A stretch of DNA of 8,874 nucleotides from contig WREM01000031.1 in NCBI GenBank assembly GCA_009779335.1, positions 1 through 8,874 of the forward strand, written 5' to 3'. The notes under the pieces are model-generated. The model searched no databases. It was not told the origin of the DNA and saw nothing but the letters and a program-made list of their open reading frames with translations. A program made the position numbers and the translations under genes. This document shows, in pieces, positions 1-5,801 of this stretch. Every line of letters starts with the position of its first letter. Positions within the stretch are counted from its first letter, which is position 1. This stretch comes from Streptococcaceae bacterium (GTDB taxonomy: Bacteria; Bacillota; Bacilli; Lactobacillales; Streptococcaceae).

Positions 1-189
1 CTTGAAGACATCTGTAAGAAAGGCTTTGTCACGCACATCTCCCTCATAAAAACGCACAGAATCTGGAACTGCATCACGATGCCCTGTCACTAGATTATCC
101 ACCACAGCCACATCATAGCCTCGCGAAATAAGCATATCTACTGCATGACTCCCCACATATCCCGCACCACCTAAAATCAAAACAGCCAT
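1..189 (-). CDS. galE: UDP-glucose 4-epimerase GalE, N-terminal part (runs off the window)
   Basis: This is an extended short-chain dehydrogenase/reductase. GalE interconverts UDP-glucose and UDP-galactose in the cytoplasm with tightly bound NAD, feeding galactose use and cell-surface glycan synthesis. Only the first 63 residues are present. They contain the N-terminal Rossmann signature GGAGYVGS (residues 7-14, G7, G10 and G13 in the GxxGxxG spacing), the VVDNL strand end (29-33) whose Asp contacts the NAD adenosine ribose, and GDVRD (50-54), the usual second dinucleotide contact of this family. The ATG at 189 is preceded by GGAG (complement of 197-200) at good spacing. The tyrosine and lysine of the active site lie outside the window, so another NAD-dependent sugar epimerase or dehydratase of the same family cannot be excluded. 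The gene follows the trhP terminator and has its own promoter. Confidence 0.82.
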   Translation of the reverse strand, partial: MAVLILGGAGYVGSHAVDMLISRGYDVAVVDNLVTGHRDAVPDSVRFYEGDVRDKAFLTDVFK

Positions 190-220
190 TAATTTTCTCC
201 TTTTACTTTCTTTCAGCTTT

Positions 221-229
221 ATTATACCA
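221..229 (-). promoter_or_regulatory. Extended -10 promoter for galE
   Basis: The minus strand reads TGGTATAAT, a perfect -10 hexamer (complement of 221-226) preceded by the TGN extended -10 element. No convincing -35 lies 16-18 bases upstream, where the T-tract of the trhP terminator sits. The start site would fall near 214, giving a leader of about 25 bases that includes the galE ribosome binding site. Confidence 0.6.
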
Positions 230-232
230 TAT

Positions 233-260
233 AAGAAAAAAATCAGAGTCTAGGCTCTGA
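233..260 (-). terminator. Rho-independent terminator of trhP
   Basis: Read on the minus strand, TCAGAG (complement of 255-260) pairs with CTCTGA (complement of 243-248) around a six-base loop, followed directly by a run of seven T. The TAG stop codon of trhP lies in the loop, so the last codons form one arm. This separates trhP from galE. Confidence 0.75.
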
Positions 261-1530
261 CTGTTTGTGCTTTTCCATTTTCACTATAAAGATTGATTAA
301 GCCTGCACCTGATTTACGAATCATATCTCCCGGCTCAACGGCTTGCGGGACATCAATATAGAGAATCTCCATAGGATTAGGGGCACGATCAACTGGTCCT
401 TCATCATTGCGGAGATTTTGAACAGTTGTTTCATAGTGGCGGAATCCCGGTCCGTAAAATTCGATAACATCTCCTTTTTTGATGACATTACGCTGACGGA
501 TTGTTGCAACCATTGTCTCTGAGTCAAATGAAACTACTTCTCCTACGAATTTGTATTCAGGGATTTTACGACGGGCACCAAAGAGCTGTTTATTCTCATC
601 AGGCGTTTCATAATAGAATCCTGTATCCAGCTCACGCTGTGCCACTTTCCAAAGCTCATCGACTAATTCTTGCTTGATGGCTTCAAATGTTTCTGGACTT
701 TCGAGATAGGCATCAATGGCTTTTTTATAGACCATCGAAACGGTAGACACATAGTGAATAGACTTCATACGTCCCTCAATCTTCAGGGAATTTACTCCAT
801 TTTCAATCATGTCAGGAATATGCTCAATCATGGACATATCCACAGCAGACATAGAAAACTCCTCCTCTACCTGTCCTTCAATAGACTTGCGTTGACCAAA
901 GGGCATATCATAAAGATCGTACTTCCATCGGCAAGACTGTGAACATCCTCCACGGTTAGCATCACGCATGGACATATAGTTGGATAAGACACAACGCCCT
1001 GAATATGAAATACACATGGCACCATGCACAAAGGCTTCAATCTCTACATCTGTATGCTTGCGAATCTCAGCTAACTCTTCCATGGAAACTTCACGAGCCA
1101 ACACGACACGTTCTAATCCTTGATTTTTCCAAAATTCAAGCGTTTCATAATTGGTTGCGGAGGACTGTGTAGACAAGTGAATAGGTAATCCCGGTGCTTC
1201 TGCTGCACAGATAGCAATCAGAGCAGGGTCTGAGACAATGACTGCTGAAATTCCAATATCACGCAGGGTACGGAACCATTCTCCAGCTCCTTTTTCATTT
1301 CCTTCATGTGTGACCATATTGGCTGCTACATAGACCTTTGCCCCATGTTCTCTAGCAAAAGCAACCCCTTCTGCCATTTCTTCAAAGGTGAAGTTCCCCG
1401 CACGAGAACGCAACCCATAGGCTTGTCCTCCGATATAAACGGCATCTGCACCATATTCAATAGCAACTTTTAATTTTTCTAAAGTCCCTGCAGGTGATAG
1501 CACCTCAGGACGTGTATAATTTTTTTGCAT
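250..1530 (-). CDS. trhP: U32-family tRNA hydroxylation protein TrhP/YrrO type
   Basis: This family is annotated as 'peptidase U32', but E. coli TrhP (YegQ) and the B. subtilis YrrN/YrrO pair are known to form 5-hydroxyuridine at wobble U34 of tRNAs, using prephenate and an iron-sulfur cluster. The 426 residues match the full-length family. An N-terminal barrel begins VLSPAGTLEKL (10-20). The U32 signature spans residues 165-180, and four cysteines C173, C180, C196 and C200 (CX6CX15CX3C) are the expected cluster ligands. A C-terminal beta domain occupies roughly 330-415. The ATG at 1530 has GGAG seven bases upstream. The gene lies 103 bases after the cysteine-free paralogue with no strong terminator between them, so co-transcription is likely. 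The function rests on homology; the older name, collagenase-like protease PrtC, is probably misleading. No wobble methyltransferase (TrmR/YrrM) is in view. Confidence 0.87.
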   Translation of the reverse strand: MQKNYTRPEVLSPAGTLEKLKVAIEYGADAVYIGGQAYGLRSRAGNFTFEEMAEGVAFAREHGAKVYVAANMVTHEGNEKGAGEWFRTLRDIGISAVIVSDPALIAICAAEAPGLPIHLSTQSSATNYETLEFWKNQGLERVVLAREVSMEELAEIRKHTDVEIEAFVHGAMCISYSGRCVLSNYMSMRDANRGGCSQSCRWKYDLYDMPFGQRKSIEGQVEEEFSMSAVDMSMIEHIPDMIENGVNSLKIEGRMKSIHYVSTVSMVYKKAIDAYLESPETFEAIKQELVDELWKVAQRELDTGFYYETPDENKQLFGARRKIPEYKFVGEVVSFDSETMVATIRQRNVIKKGDVIEFYGPGFRHYETTVQNLRNDEGPVDRAPNPMEILYIDVPQAVEPGDMIRKSGAGLINLYSENGKAQTVRA

Positions 1531-1633
1531 TTTTTTCTCCGATTTGTTTTACAACAACTTCAATTTTCAAGATTGTAAGTTTGTAACTTTTTTATTTTGA
1601 TAAGGTCTGCCGACCAAAACTTATTGATTGTTT

Positions 1634-2557
1634 TTATTTCACATCATTAGGATCTAAATCATAGAAACCATGAGAGAGCGTTCGCCCTTCAGGATGGATT
1701 TTTCTGACTTCTTCCTCCAATTGAAAGGCTTTGTCAGAAGTAAATTCTCCTGATTCAACCCATCGCTTAGCTTGAATATAGAGTTTGACTACCTGAACAA
1801 ATTCATTTCCTCGAGTAAAGATACCATCCAACTTCCAATGGTTAAATCCCATATCCACTAAATCTGCTAATTCTGTCATCATATTCAGATCATCATTAGC
1901 ATAAACATGAGTTCCGTGAGCATCTTCAAAGATAGAGTAATGCGTGTCTTTTTTCTTTGGTTCAGAGACGAAGAGGGAGCGGTCAATGTCTTTTCCCTCT
2001 TCATCCGTTTTAATGTAGTTATAATAGTTCTGAATGAGTGGACGTTTACTGTGATGAATGACTGTCGCTCCATAAACCAAAATCTCTGCAGGGATTTCTA
2101 GCGTATCCTTCATAGGTTCAAGCTCACCCTTTGGAATCTCACGAGCGAGCACAGCCTCAACTGCACCTTGTTTCCCCCAGAAATTAATCTGACGACTGGA
2201 AGCGACCATGGTCGAAGCATCATAAATGAAAGGCAGTTTGTACTCATCTCGTTGCAAGACATGAATGACACCTGCATCACCAACTGCGATATAATCAGCT
2301 TTTATCTCTTGTAAAAAATCCAAATAATCTTTAATCTTAGTCATCATCTCTGTGTGCATGATGGCATTGACAGAAATCACAACTTCTTTACCTGATTCAT
2401 GTGCCAGTTTTGTTATTGCTTTTATTTCCTCATGAGAAAGTGGCGTAGGTACTCGTAGTCCAAACTGCTCGTCCCCCATTTGCAAGCGATCTACACCTGC
2501 ATCAAGCAGGGTTTTTGCCTGTTCTACACTTTCCACTGTTGCAGTAATTTTTATCAT
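1634..2557 (-). CDS. Cysteine-free U32-family protein, YrrN-like partner of TrhP
   Basis: A 307-residue protein paralogous to the N-terminal barrel of the neighbouring U32 enzyme. Shared blocks include a MGDEQFGLR segment (27-35; GGQAYGLR in trhP), FWGKQG....VLARE (126-140) and VYGATVIHHSKRPLIQNY (161-178), which aligns with the U32 signature. Both signature cysteines are replaced (V166 and P173 by my alignment) and I see no cysteine anywhere in the protein. It also lacks the C-terminal beta domain. B. subtilis YrrN has the same size and arrangement beside YrrO, and both are needed for wobble-uridine hydroxylation there. I infer a non-catalytic subunit or tRNA-binding partner. An in-frame ATG exists at 2665, but the 36 extra codons read through the preceding terminator region and do not resemble the family. 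The ATG at 2557 has AGGA four bases upstream and starts the conserved fold, so I chose it. Confidence 0.83.
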   Translation of the reverse strand: MIKITATVESVEQAKTLLDAGVDRLQMGDEQFGLRVPTPLSHEEIKAITKLAHESGKEVVISVNAIMHTEMMTKIKDYLDFLQEIKADYIAVGDAGVIHVLQRDEYKLPFIYDASTMVASSRQINFWGKQGAVEAVLAREIPKGELEPMKDTLEIPAEILVYGATVIHHSKRPLIQNYYNYIKTDEEGKDIDRSLFVSEPKKKDTHYSIFEDAHGTHVYANDDLNMMTELADLVDMGFNHWKLDGIFTRGNEFVQVVKLYIQAKRWVESGEFTSDKAFQLEEEVRKIHPEGRTLSHGFYDLDPNDVK

Positions 2558-2649
2558 AAATCCTATTTTATCATATCCTATAAGAACTTGAATACTTGCG
2601 ACTTTGTTTCTTAAACGAACGCTCTTAAAAAACTTGAAAATATATAGAC

Positions 2650-2676
2650 AAATAAAAACAGCCAAGGGCTGATTTT
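2650..2676 (-). terminator. Rho-independent terminator of the DUF1643 gene
   Basis: On the minus strand CAGCC (complement of 2667-2671) pairs with GGCTG (complement of 2659-2663) around a three-base loop, followed by TTTTTATTT. Flanking A and T runs lengthen the stem beyond one mismatch. It begins at the stop codon of the DUF1643 gene and isolates it from the YrrN-like gene. Confidence 0.75.
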
Positions 2677-3196
2677 ACATTTGATCTGATAGAAATGTGT
2701 TCATATCAAAAGGCTTTAAGGTACTATCGTCTTTTTCATACAATGGATGCCTTGGAGTTCCTTTTTTATTAATATTTGTTGCTAACCAATTAATTTTTAT
2801 ACCCTCTAGGCTAGCCACTATATCTTTCCAAAATCGAATCAATTCAGATCTAGCTCCATTAAGAATGTTATTTCCAAATGCTACCCATACATCTAACTCT
2901 GTATATTTAGACACTTGTTCTTTAATAACCTCAATGTTTCTTTGGTGCTCACTTTCATCAAGAGATTTTGGCAATTCGGCAAATTTTGTCATTCTTACAG
3001 GATACACATTCATCATTATCCAACTATCATATCCCTGCTTTTGTGATATTTTCTCAATTTTTTTGATAGTTGCATCTGGTTTATTAGGTTCTGCTGTACT
3101 AGGATTAATTCCGAATATAAAAACAGGATTTTTTCCCTTTGTCCCTAAAATATATCTACTTTTGTTGTCTTCACTATTTTTATACATACACTCCAT
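2675..3196 (-). CDS. DUF1643 family protein
   Basis: A 173-residue soluble protein with no membrane segments. It carries the pattern I associate with DUF1643: GINPSTAEPNKPDATI (29-44), MNVYPVR (62-68), WVAFGN (104-109) and GTPRHPLY (146-153). The molecular function is not established. The GINP and RHPLY blocks recall the active-site loops of uracil-DNA glycosylase-like folds, but that is only a resemblance. An in-frame ATG at 3253 would give 192 residues, but its codons fall inside the inverted repeats. The ATG at 3196 has GGAGA five bases upstream and starts just before the conserved part. The gene is flanked by terminators on both sides, so it is a single transcription unit. Its reading frame looks AT-richer than its neighbours. 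DUF1643 genes are scattered among bacteria and phages, so acquisition by transfer is plausible. Confidence 0.75.
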   Translation of the reverse strand: MECMYKNSEDNKSRYILGTKGKNPVFIFGINPSTAEPNKPDATIKKIEKISQKQGYDSWIMMNVYPVRMTKFAELPKSLDESEHQRNIEVIKEQVSKYTELDVWVAFGNNILNGARSELIRFWKDIVASLEGIKINWLATNINKKGTPRHPLYEKDDSTLKPFDMNTFLSDQM

Positions 3197-3201
3197 TATA
3201 T

Positions 3202-3206
3202 TCTCC
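3202..3206 (-). promoter_or_regulatory. Ribosome binding site fixing the DUF1643 start
   Basis: GGAGA on the minus strand lies five bases before the ATG at 3196. The upstream in-frame ATGs at 3208 and 3253 have no comparable site, so this sequence decides the start and leaves the inverted repeats in the untranslated leader. Confidence 0.6.
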
Positions 3207-3215
3207 ATCTCTTTT

Positions 3216-3286
3216 CTAACTAAGAAATTTCTTCTTAGTGTTAGTCTTGACATTTCTTGTCAAGACTGTTATACCTAGTATAACAG
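3216..3286 (-). repeat. Three abutting or overlapping inverted repeats in the DUF1643 leader
   Basis: In plus coordinates, the first repeat has perfect 9-base arms CTGTTATAC (3266-3274) and GTATAACAG (3278-3286). The second has perfect 10-base arms AGTCTTGACA (3243-3252) and TGTCAAGACT (3258-3267) around five bases. The third has CTAACTAAGAA (3216-3226) against TTCTTAGTGTTAG (3232-3244), eleven pairs with a two-base bulge. Neighbouring repeats share two bases (3243-3244 and 3266-3267), so they form a continuous chain ending about nine bases before the ribosome binding site. None is followed by a T-tract in the minus direction. The middle arms contain TTGACA on each strand, but no good -10 follows on the minus strand. 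They could be RNA hairpins, tandem operators or the remains of a small mobile repeat. Confidence 0.8.
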
Positions 3287-3321
3287 CGAAATTTTGATTG
3301 TTTTCCTGACCTTATTTTTGG

Positions 3322-3348
3322 TAATAAAAAACTAGCAAAATGCCAGTT
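3322..3348 (-). terminator. Rho-independent terminator of the DUF998-like gene
   Basis: On the minus strand AACTGGC (complement of 3342-3348) pairs with GCTAGTT (complement of 3330-3336), seven pairs including one G-U, around a five-base loop. TTTTT follows directly. It starts six bases after the stop codon of the upstream membrane-protein gene. Confidence 0.7.
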
Positions 3349-3354
3349 GAAATT

Positions 3355-4548
3355 TTAGACAAGATTTTTAAGTTCCTCTAAGTTAAATATTTTAATGTCT
3401 TGTTTATCATCATTGCCTGCAATTTCCTGCAAGACGTCCATGAGGAGAACCATCCACATAAAGATAAGAGCAAAGGCAAACATCTCAAATACGGTAAGAG
3501 AGAGATAATGAAGTTTCATAAAAAGTATGATACCTGCAACTAATGCTACTAAGACGACTGTAGATAGAACGACAAATTCTTTTGAAACTTGTGGCAGTAA
3601 AAATTTCAAAAAAGAGATGAGAAGCAATGTGATGATGACTACTCCAAAGGCTGCTAAATTGTGTACAATTCGAGTCCATGATCCAATATTTGCTGGGAAG
3701 ATACCGATACAAGCAATAAATATCCCGATAAGATAATAACTTATACGGATAAATCCTATTTTCCAGTTGTAGAAGGTATTGTTGCGTTTGAAGCTAGAAA
3801 ATAGATAATCTGTAATGGTCATTAGGACGACCCCTGTAAGAACCATGGTAATCTCAAACTGCCAACGGTCTGACGCTTCTGCTGTTCCTAAGAATGAGAA
3901 ATTCTCTTTCCACCACCCTGTATGACTATTGCTCATGACAGAGATAAGAATCCCCCCCACCATGATGATGAACAAAAGGTGAATCAGTTTAGAAACAGAG
4001 ACATCAATAGCCCGTGAAATAAGGAAATAAAAGATGACACTGGTAAATAAACTGACTAATAATGACGCTGTAATAGGATCAAAGCTTGCTCCCTGAAACA
4101 TATGGGAAATAAAGTTGAACATCAAGACTTGTCCCACTAGAGCAACTGCAACATAGCTGATTGTAATGGTTAAAATTTGACGAGATTTCACAAGCAATCG
4201 ATTGTCTTCTGCTTTTTTGGAATATTCTTTCCAATTAATGACAAGGAAAGTGATAAAACCAATAACAGTTCCAAGAAGAGTAGAAATACTTGATAGCGTA
4301 TAAATCTGTGTCCCTGATAAGGCAATCTGCGATTCTTTCATGAAGAGAAAGACACATAAAGAAACAATCAAAGCAATAACCGTAGGAACCAATAACCAAC
4401 GCAATGAGAAATTAAGATTTTCAGTAAATTTTGTTGTTTTGGATTTTACGACTAATTGATTATTTTCAACTTTTGCAGTGTATTCCTCTGATTGAGGCTG
4501 AAGTTGTTCAAGTATCTCATCTGATACTTCTAAATATTTCTTTGACAT
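3355..4548 (-). CDS. Multi-pass membrane protein, DUF998-like
   Basis: A 397-residue integral membrane protein. A soluble, charged N-terminal segment of about 45 residues precedes roughly ten hydrophobic segments (near 50-70, 82-105, 124-148, 158-178, 188-205, 232-250, 265-287, 296-318, 326-344 and 352-373) and a short charged tail. The loop ENFSFLGTAEASDRWQF (215-231) and the later GIFPAN followed by IVHNLAAFG (282-303) resemble conserved blocks of DUF998 membrane proteins, which is why I name that family; the assignment is not certain. No transport, enzymatic or signalling motif is visible. The ATG at 4548 is preceded by AAGGAG at ideal spacing. The gene forms its own unit: a promoter lies at 4583-4610 and a terminator just after the stop. 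It is divergent from the small membrane protein at 4770, and the two promoters lie about 80 bases apart. Confidence 0.75.
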   Translation of the reverse strand: MSKKYLEVSDEILEQLQPQSEEYTAKVENNQLVVKSKTTKFTENLNFSLRWLLVPTVIALIVSLCVFLFMKESQIALSGTQIYTLSSISTLLGTVIGFITFLVINWKEYSKKAEDNRLLVKSRQILTITISYVAVALVGQVLMFNFISHMFQGASFDPITASLLVSLFTSVIFYFLISRAIDVSVSKLIHLLFIIMVGGILISVMSNSHTGWWKENFSFLGTAEASDRWQFEITMVLTGVVLMTITDYLFSSFKRNNTFYNWKIGFIRISYYLIGIFIACIGIFPANIGSWTRIVHNLAAFGVVIITLLLISFLKFLLPQVSKEFVVLSTVVLVALVAGIILFMKLHYLSLTVFEMFAFALIFMWMVLLMDVLQEIAGNDDKQDIKIFNLEELKNLV

Positions 4549-4582
4549 TTTTTCTCCTTATTGGTCGCTGTTATTCTTTTCT

Positions 4583-4610
4583 ATTATACTCTTTCATTGG
4601 GTAGAGTCAA
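4583..4610 (-). promoter_or_regulatory. Promoter of the DUF998-like gene
   Basis: The minus strand carries TTGACT (complement of 4605-4610), a 16-base spacer and a perfect TATAAT (complement of 4583-4588). Transcription would start near 4576, about 28 bases before the ATG at 4548. This is the best two-box promoter in the window. Confidence 0.75.
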
Positions 4611-4688
4611 GCTAGAGTTAGAACTGTGCCTGAGCCTATCATACAGGTGGATAGAAGCATTTTCTTTGCTTGTCTTACTCCCAAGAAC

Positions 4689-4716
4689 TTGCATATCTGC
4701 TGTATTATGGTATAAT
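4689..4716 (+). promoter_or_regulatory. Promoter of the small membrane protein gene
   Basis: A perfect TATAAT (4711-4716) is preceded by TGG, an extended -10 element. A weak -35, TTGCAT (4689-4694), lies 16 bases upstream. The start would be near 4723, giving a leader of about 47 bases with a hairpin between the ribosome binding site and the start codon. Confidence 0.65.
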
Positions 4717-4737
4717 GAGAGCACTTATTAAAAAAAC

Positions 4738-4772
4738 AGGAGTATATAGGCTTTCCTATTATCTGAAAAATG
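4738..4772 (+). promoter_or_regulatory. Distant ribosome binding site and hairpin before the 4770 start
   Basis: AGGAG (4738-4742) lies 27 bases before the ATG at 4770, too far for normal initiation. Between them ATAGG (4746-4750) and CCTAT (4755-4759) can form a hairpin with a four-base loop. Folding it out cuts the effective distance to about 13 bases. No other Shine-Dalgarno sequence is near the ATG, and an in-frame TGA at 4764 rules out an upstream start. Confidence 0.4.
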
Positions 4773-5078
4773 GAATTACGCGATTTAGAAGATTTTAATG
4801 AAAAGCAGGAATACATTGACTATAATAGTATCTCTGCCCAAGACACACAAAACAATCTTAAAACTCAGAAAGAATTCAATAAGCGACTCAAAGAATTGAC
4901 CTTTTTTGTGAATATTGGTGTTTTTAGTATCCTCTTAGTTATTATCACGACCTTCTTGCTCTCCAGTTTTTCTGCATTTGTGGCTATACCACTCTCCATT
5001 CTCTTGAGTTTCATCATTTTTATTTCTTGTAAGCAAGGAATAAAATTCGTTCTTCAACGCCTAATAAAAAAGAAGTAA
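4770..5078 (+). CDS. Small two-helix membrane protein, probable DUF3270
   Basis: A 102-residue protein. A charged, polar N-terminal part of about 45 residues, rich in D, E, N and Q, is followed by two hydrophobic segments (about 46-66 and 68-88) and a basic tail ending in KKK. By the positive-inside rule both ends would face the cytoplasm. Size, layout and position before cutC fit DUF3270, a family of unknown function found mainly in streptococci; this is recognition by pattern, not an alignment. The start at 4770 is set by an in-frame stop six bases upstream, but no Shine-Dalgarno sequence lies at normal spacing. The stop codon is part of a terminator hairpin, so it is probably transcribed separately from cutC. 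Confidence 0.62.
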   Translation: MELRDLEDFNEKQEYIDYNSISAQDTQNNLKTQKEFNKRLKELTFFVNIGVFSILLVIITTFLLSSFSAFVAIPLSILLSFIIFISCKQGIKFVLQRLIKKK

Positions 5079-5099
5079 ATATATTGACTTCTTTTTTTA
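5066..5099 (+). terminator. Rho-independent terminator after the small membrane protein gene
   Basis: AAAAAAGAAGT (5066-5076) pairs with ACTTCTTTTTT (5087-5097) across a ten-base loop, running into more T. The GAAGT arm overlaps the TAA stop at 5076-5078. The core is only about six pairs plus A-T pairs, so termination may be partial and allow some readthrough into cutC. Confidence 0.65.
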
Positions 5100-5119
5100 T
5101 TTTCTTTCCTTTTATGCCA

Positions 5120-5128
5120 TGATATAAT
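5120..5128 (+). promoter_or_regulatory. Extended -10 promoter of cutC
   Basis: TGATATAAT gives a perfect -10 hexamer (5123-5128) with a TGN extension. No clear -35 exists at normal distance. The start would be near 5135, about 22 bases before the cutC ATG. Confidence 0.6.
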
Positions 5129-5156
5129 GGGAGGAGTTAAATTATAAGGAGAAACT

Positions 5157-5777
5157 ATGATCATTCGTGAACTTTGTGTTGAAAATTTTACTGCCATTCC
5201 CTCTGCTGTGCAAGCTGGGGTAGAACGGATTGAACTTTGTGATAATCTTGCAGTTGGGGGGACAACGCCAAGCTATGGTGTCATCCAAGAGTCCGCTGAG
5301 GTGATCAAAGACAGCAAGACCACTCTCGCTGTCATCATCCGTCCTCGTGGTGGAGATTTTGTCTATAATTCTTATGAGTTAAAAATCATGGAAACAGACA
5401 TCCTCAAAGCTGTTGAGGCTGGAGCTCAAGCTCTTGTCTTTGGAGCATTGACTCACGAAAACGAGATTGACAGCGAAGCACTAGAAACACTCCTACTGGC
5501 ATCTCAGGGTCTCCCTGTTACCTTTCACATGGCATTTGATCAAATTAAAAACCAAAAAACTGCTCTTGATGAATTGGTAGAGCTTGGAGTAGAAAAAATT
5601 CTCATGCACGGAAATTCATTGGACCAACCCCTAAATGTTGAAAAAATAGCAGATTTAGTCCGGTATGCCGATGGTCGCATTGATATTCTCATCGGCGGTG
5701 GTGTAACTGCTGAAAACTACCAAAAATTAGCCGAGCAGACAGGTACAACCTATATACATGGTACAAAAATAATATAA
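5157..5777 (+). CDS. cutC: CutC family protein (copper homeostasis family)
   Basis: A 206-residue single-domain TIM-barrel protein of the CutC family. Characteristic blocks appear in order: ENFTAIPSAVQAGVERIELCDNL (9-31, partly variable), the signature AVGGTTPSYG (32-41), IRPRGGDFVYN (61-71), a VFGALTH strand (94-100), TFHMAFD (122-128), ILMHGN (148-153), ILIGGGVTAEN (177-187) and a C-terminal HGTK (201-204). The protein is shorter than the roughly 250-residue E. coli form but normal for Gram-positive members. The biochemical role is unsettled. The family name comes from a copper-sensitivity phenotype in E. coli that was later traced to the small RNA MicL encoded in the 3' part of that cutC gene. 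Copper binding has been reported for other members. AAGGAG sits seven bases before the ATG. It is monocistronic between two terminators. Confidence 0.9.
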   Translation: MIIRELCVENFTAIPSAVQAGVERIELCDNLAVGGTTPSYGVIQESAEVIKDSKTTLAVIIRPRGGDFVYNSYELKIMETDILKAVEAGAQALVFGALTHENEIDSEALETLLLASQGLPVTFHMAFDQIKNQKTALDELVELGVEKILMHGNSLDQPLNVEKIADLVRYADGRIDILIGGGVTAENYQKLAEQTGTTYIHGTKII

Positions 5778-5801
5778 AAAGCCTTATCTGATTAGGCTTT
5801 T
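5777..5801. terminator. Bidirectional terminator between cutC and ecsB
   Basis: AAAAGCCT (5777-5784) pairs with AGGCTTTT (5794-5801) around a nine-base loop. On the plus strand ATTTTTTCT follows; on the minus strand TATATTATTTTT follows. It thus serves both convergent genes. The cutC stop ends at the left arm and the ecsB stop codon (5784-5786) lies at the edge of the loop. Confidence 0.8.

Noticed and set aside
670..942. Plus-strand open frame inside trhP
   Set aside because: It is a shadow of the trhP coding sequence with no ribosome binding site and no recognisable protein features.
1562..1576. CodY-box-like sequence upstream of trhP (AATTTTCAAGATTGT)
   Set aside because: Only about 10 of 15 positions fit the AATTTTCWGAAAATT consensus and the right half does not match, which is common by chance in AT-rich DNA.
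1604..1615. GGTC-TGCC-GACC hairpin between the two U32 genes
   Set aside because: The stem is only four pairs and is followed by no T-tract in the direction of transcription, so it is not a credible terminator.
2558..2665. N-terminal extension of the YrrN-like gene to the ATG at 2665
   Set aside because: The extra codons lie over the terminator of the preceding gene, have no ribosome binding site and do not match the family; the ATG at 2557 has AGGA upstream.
2697..3278. A 193-codon open frame on the plus strand opposite the DUF1643 gene
   Set aside because: It has no ribosome binding site or promoter, its translation is a low-complexity hydrophobic mix, and the minus-strand frame carries the conserved DUF1643 motifs.
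4611..4769. Possible small gene or repeat element in the divergent intergenic region
   Set aside because: I see the two promoters and the leader hairpin but no additional open frame with a ribosome binding site and no inverted-repeat element such as BOX or RUP.
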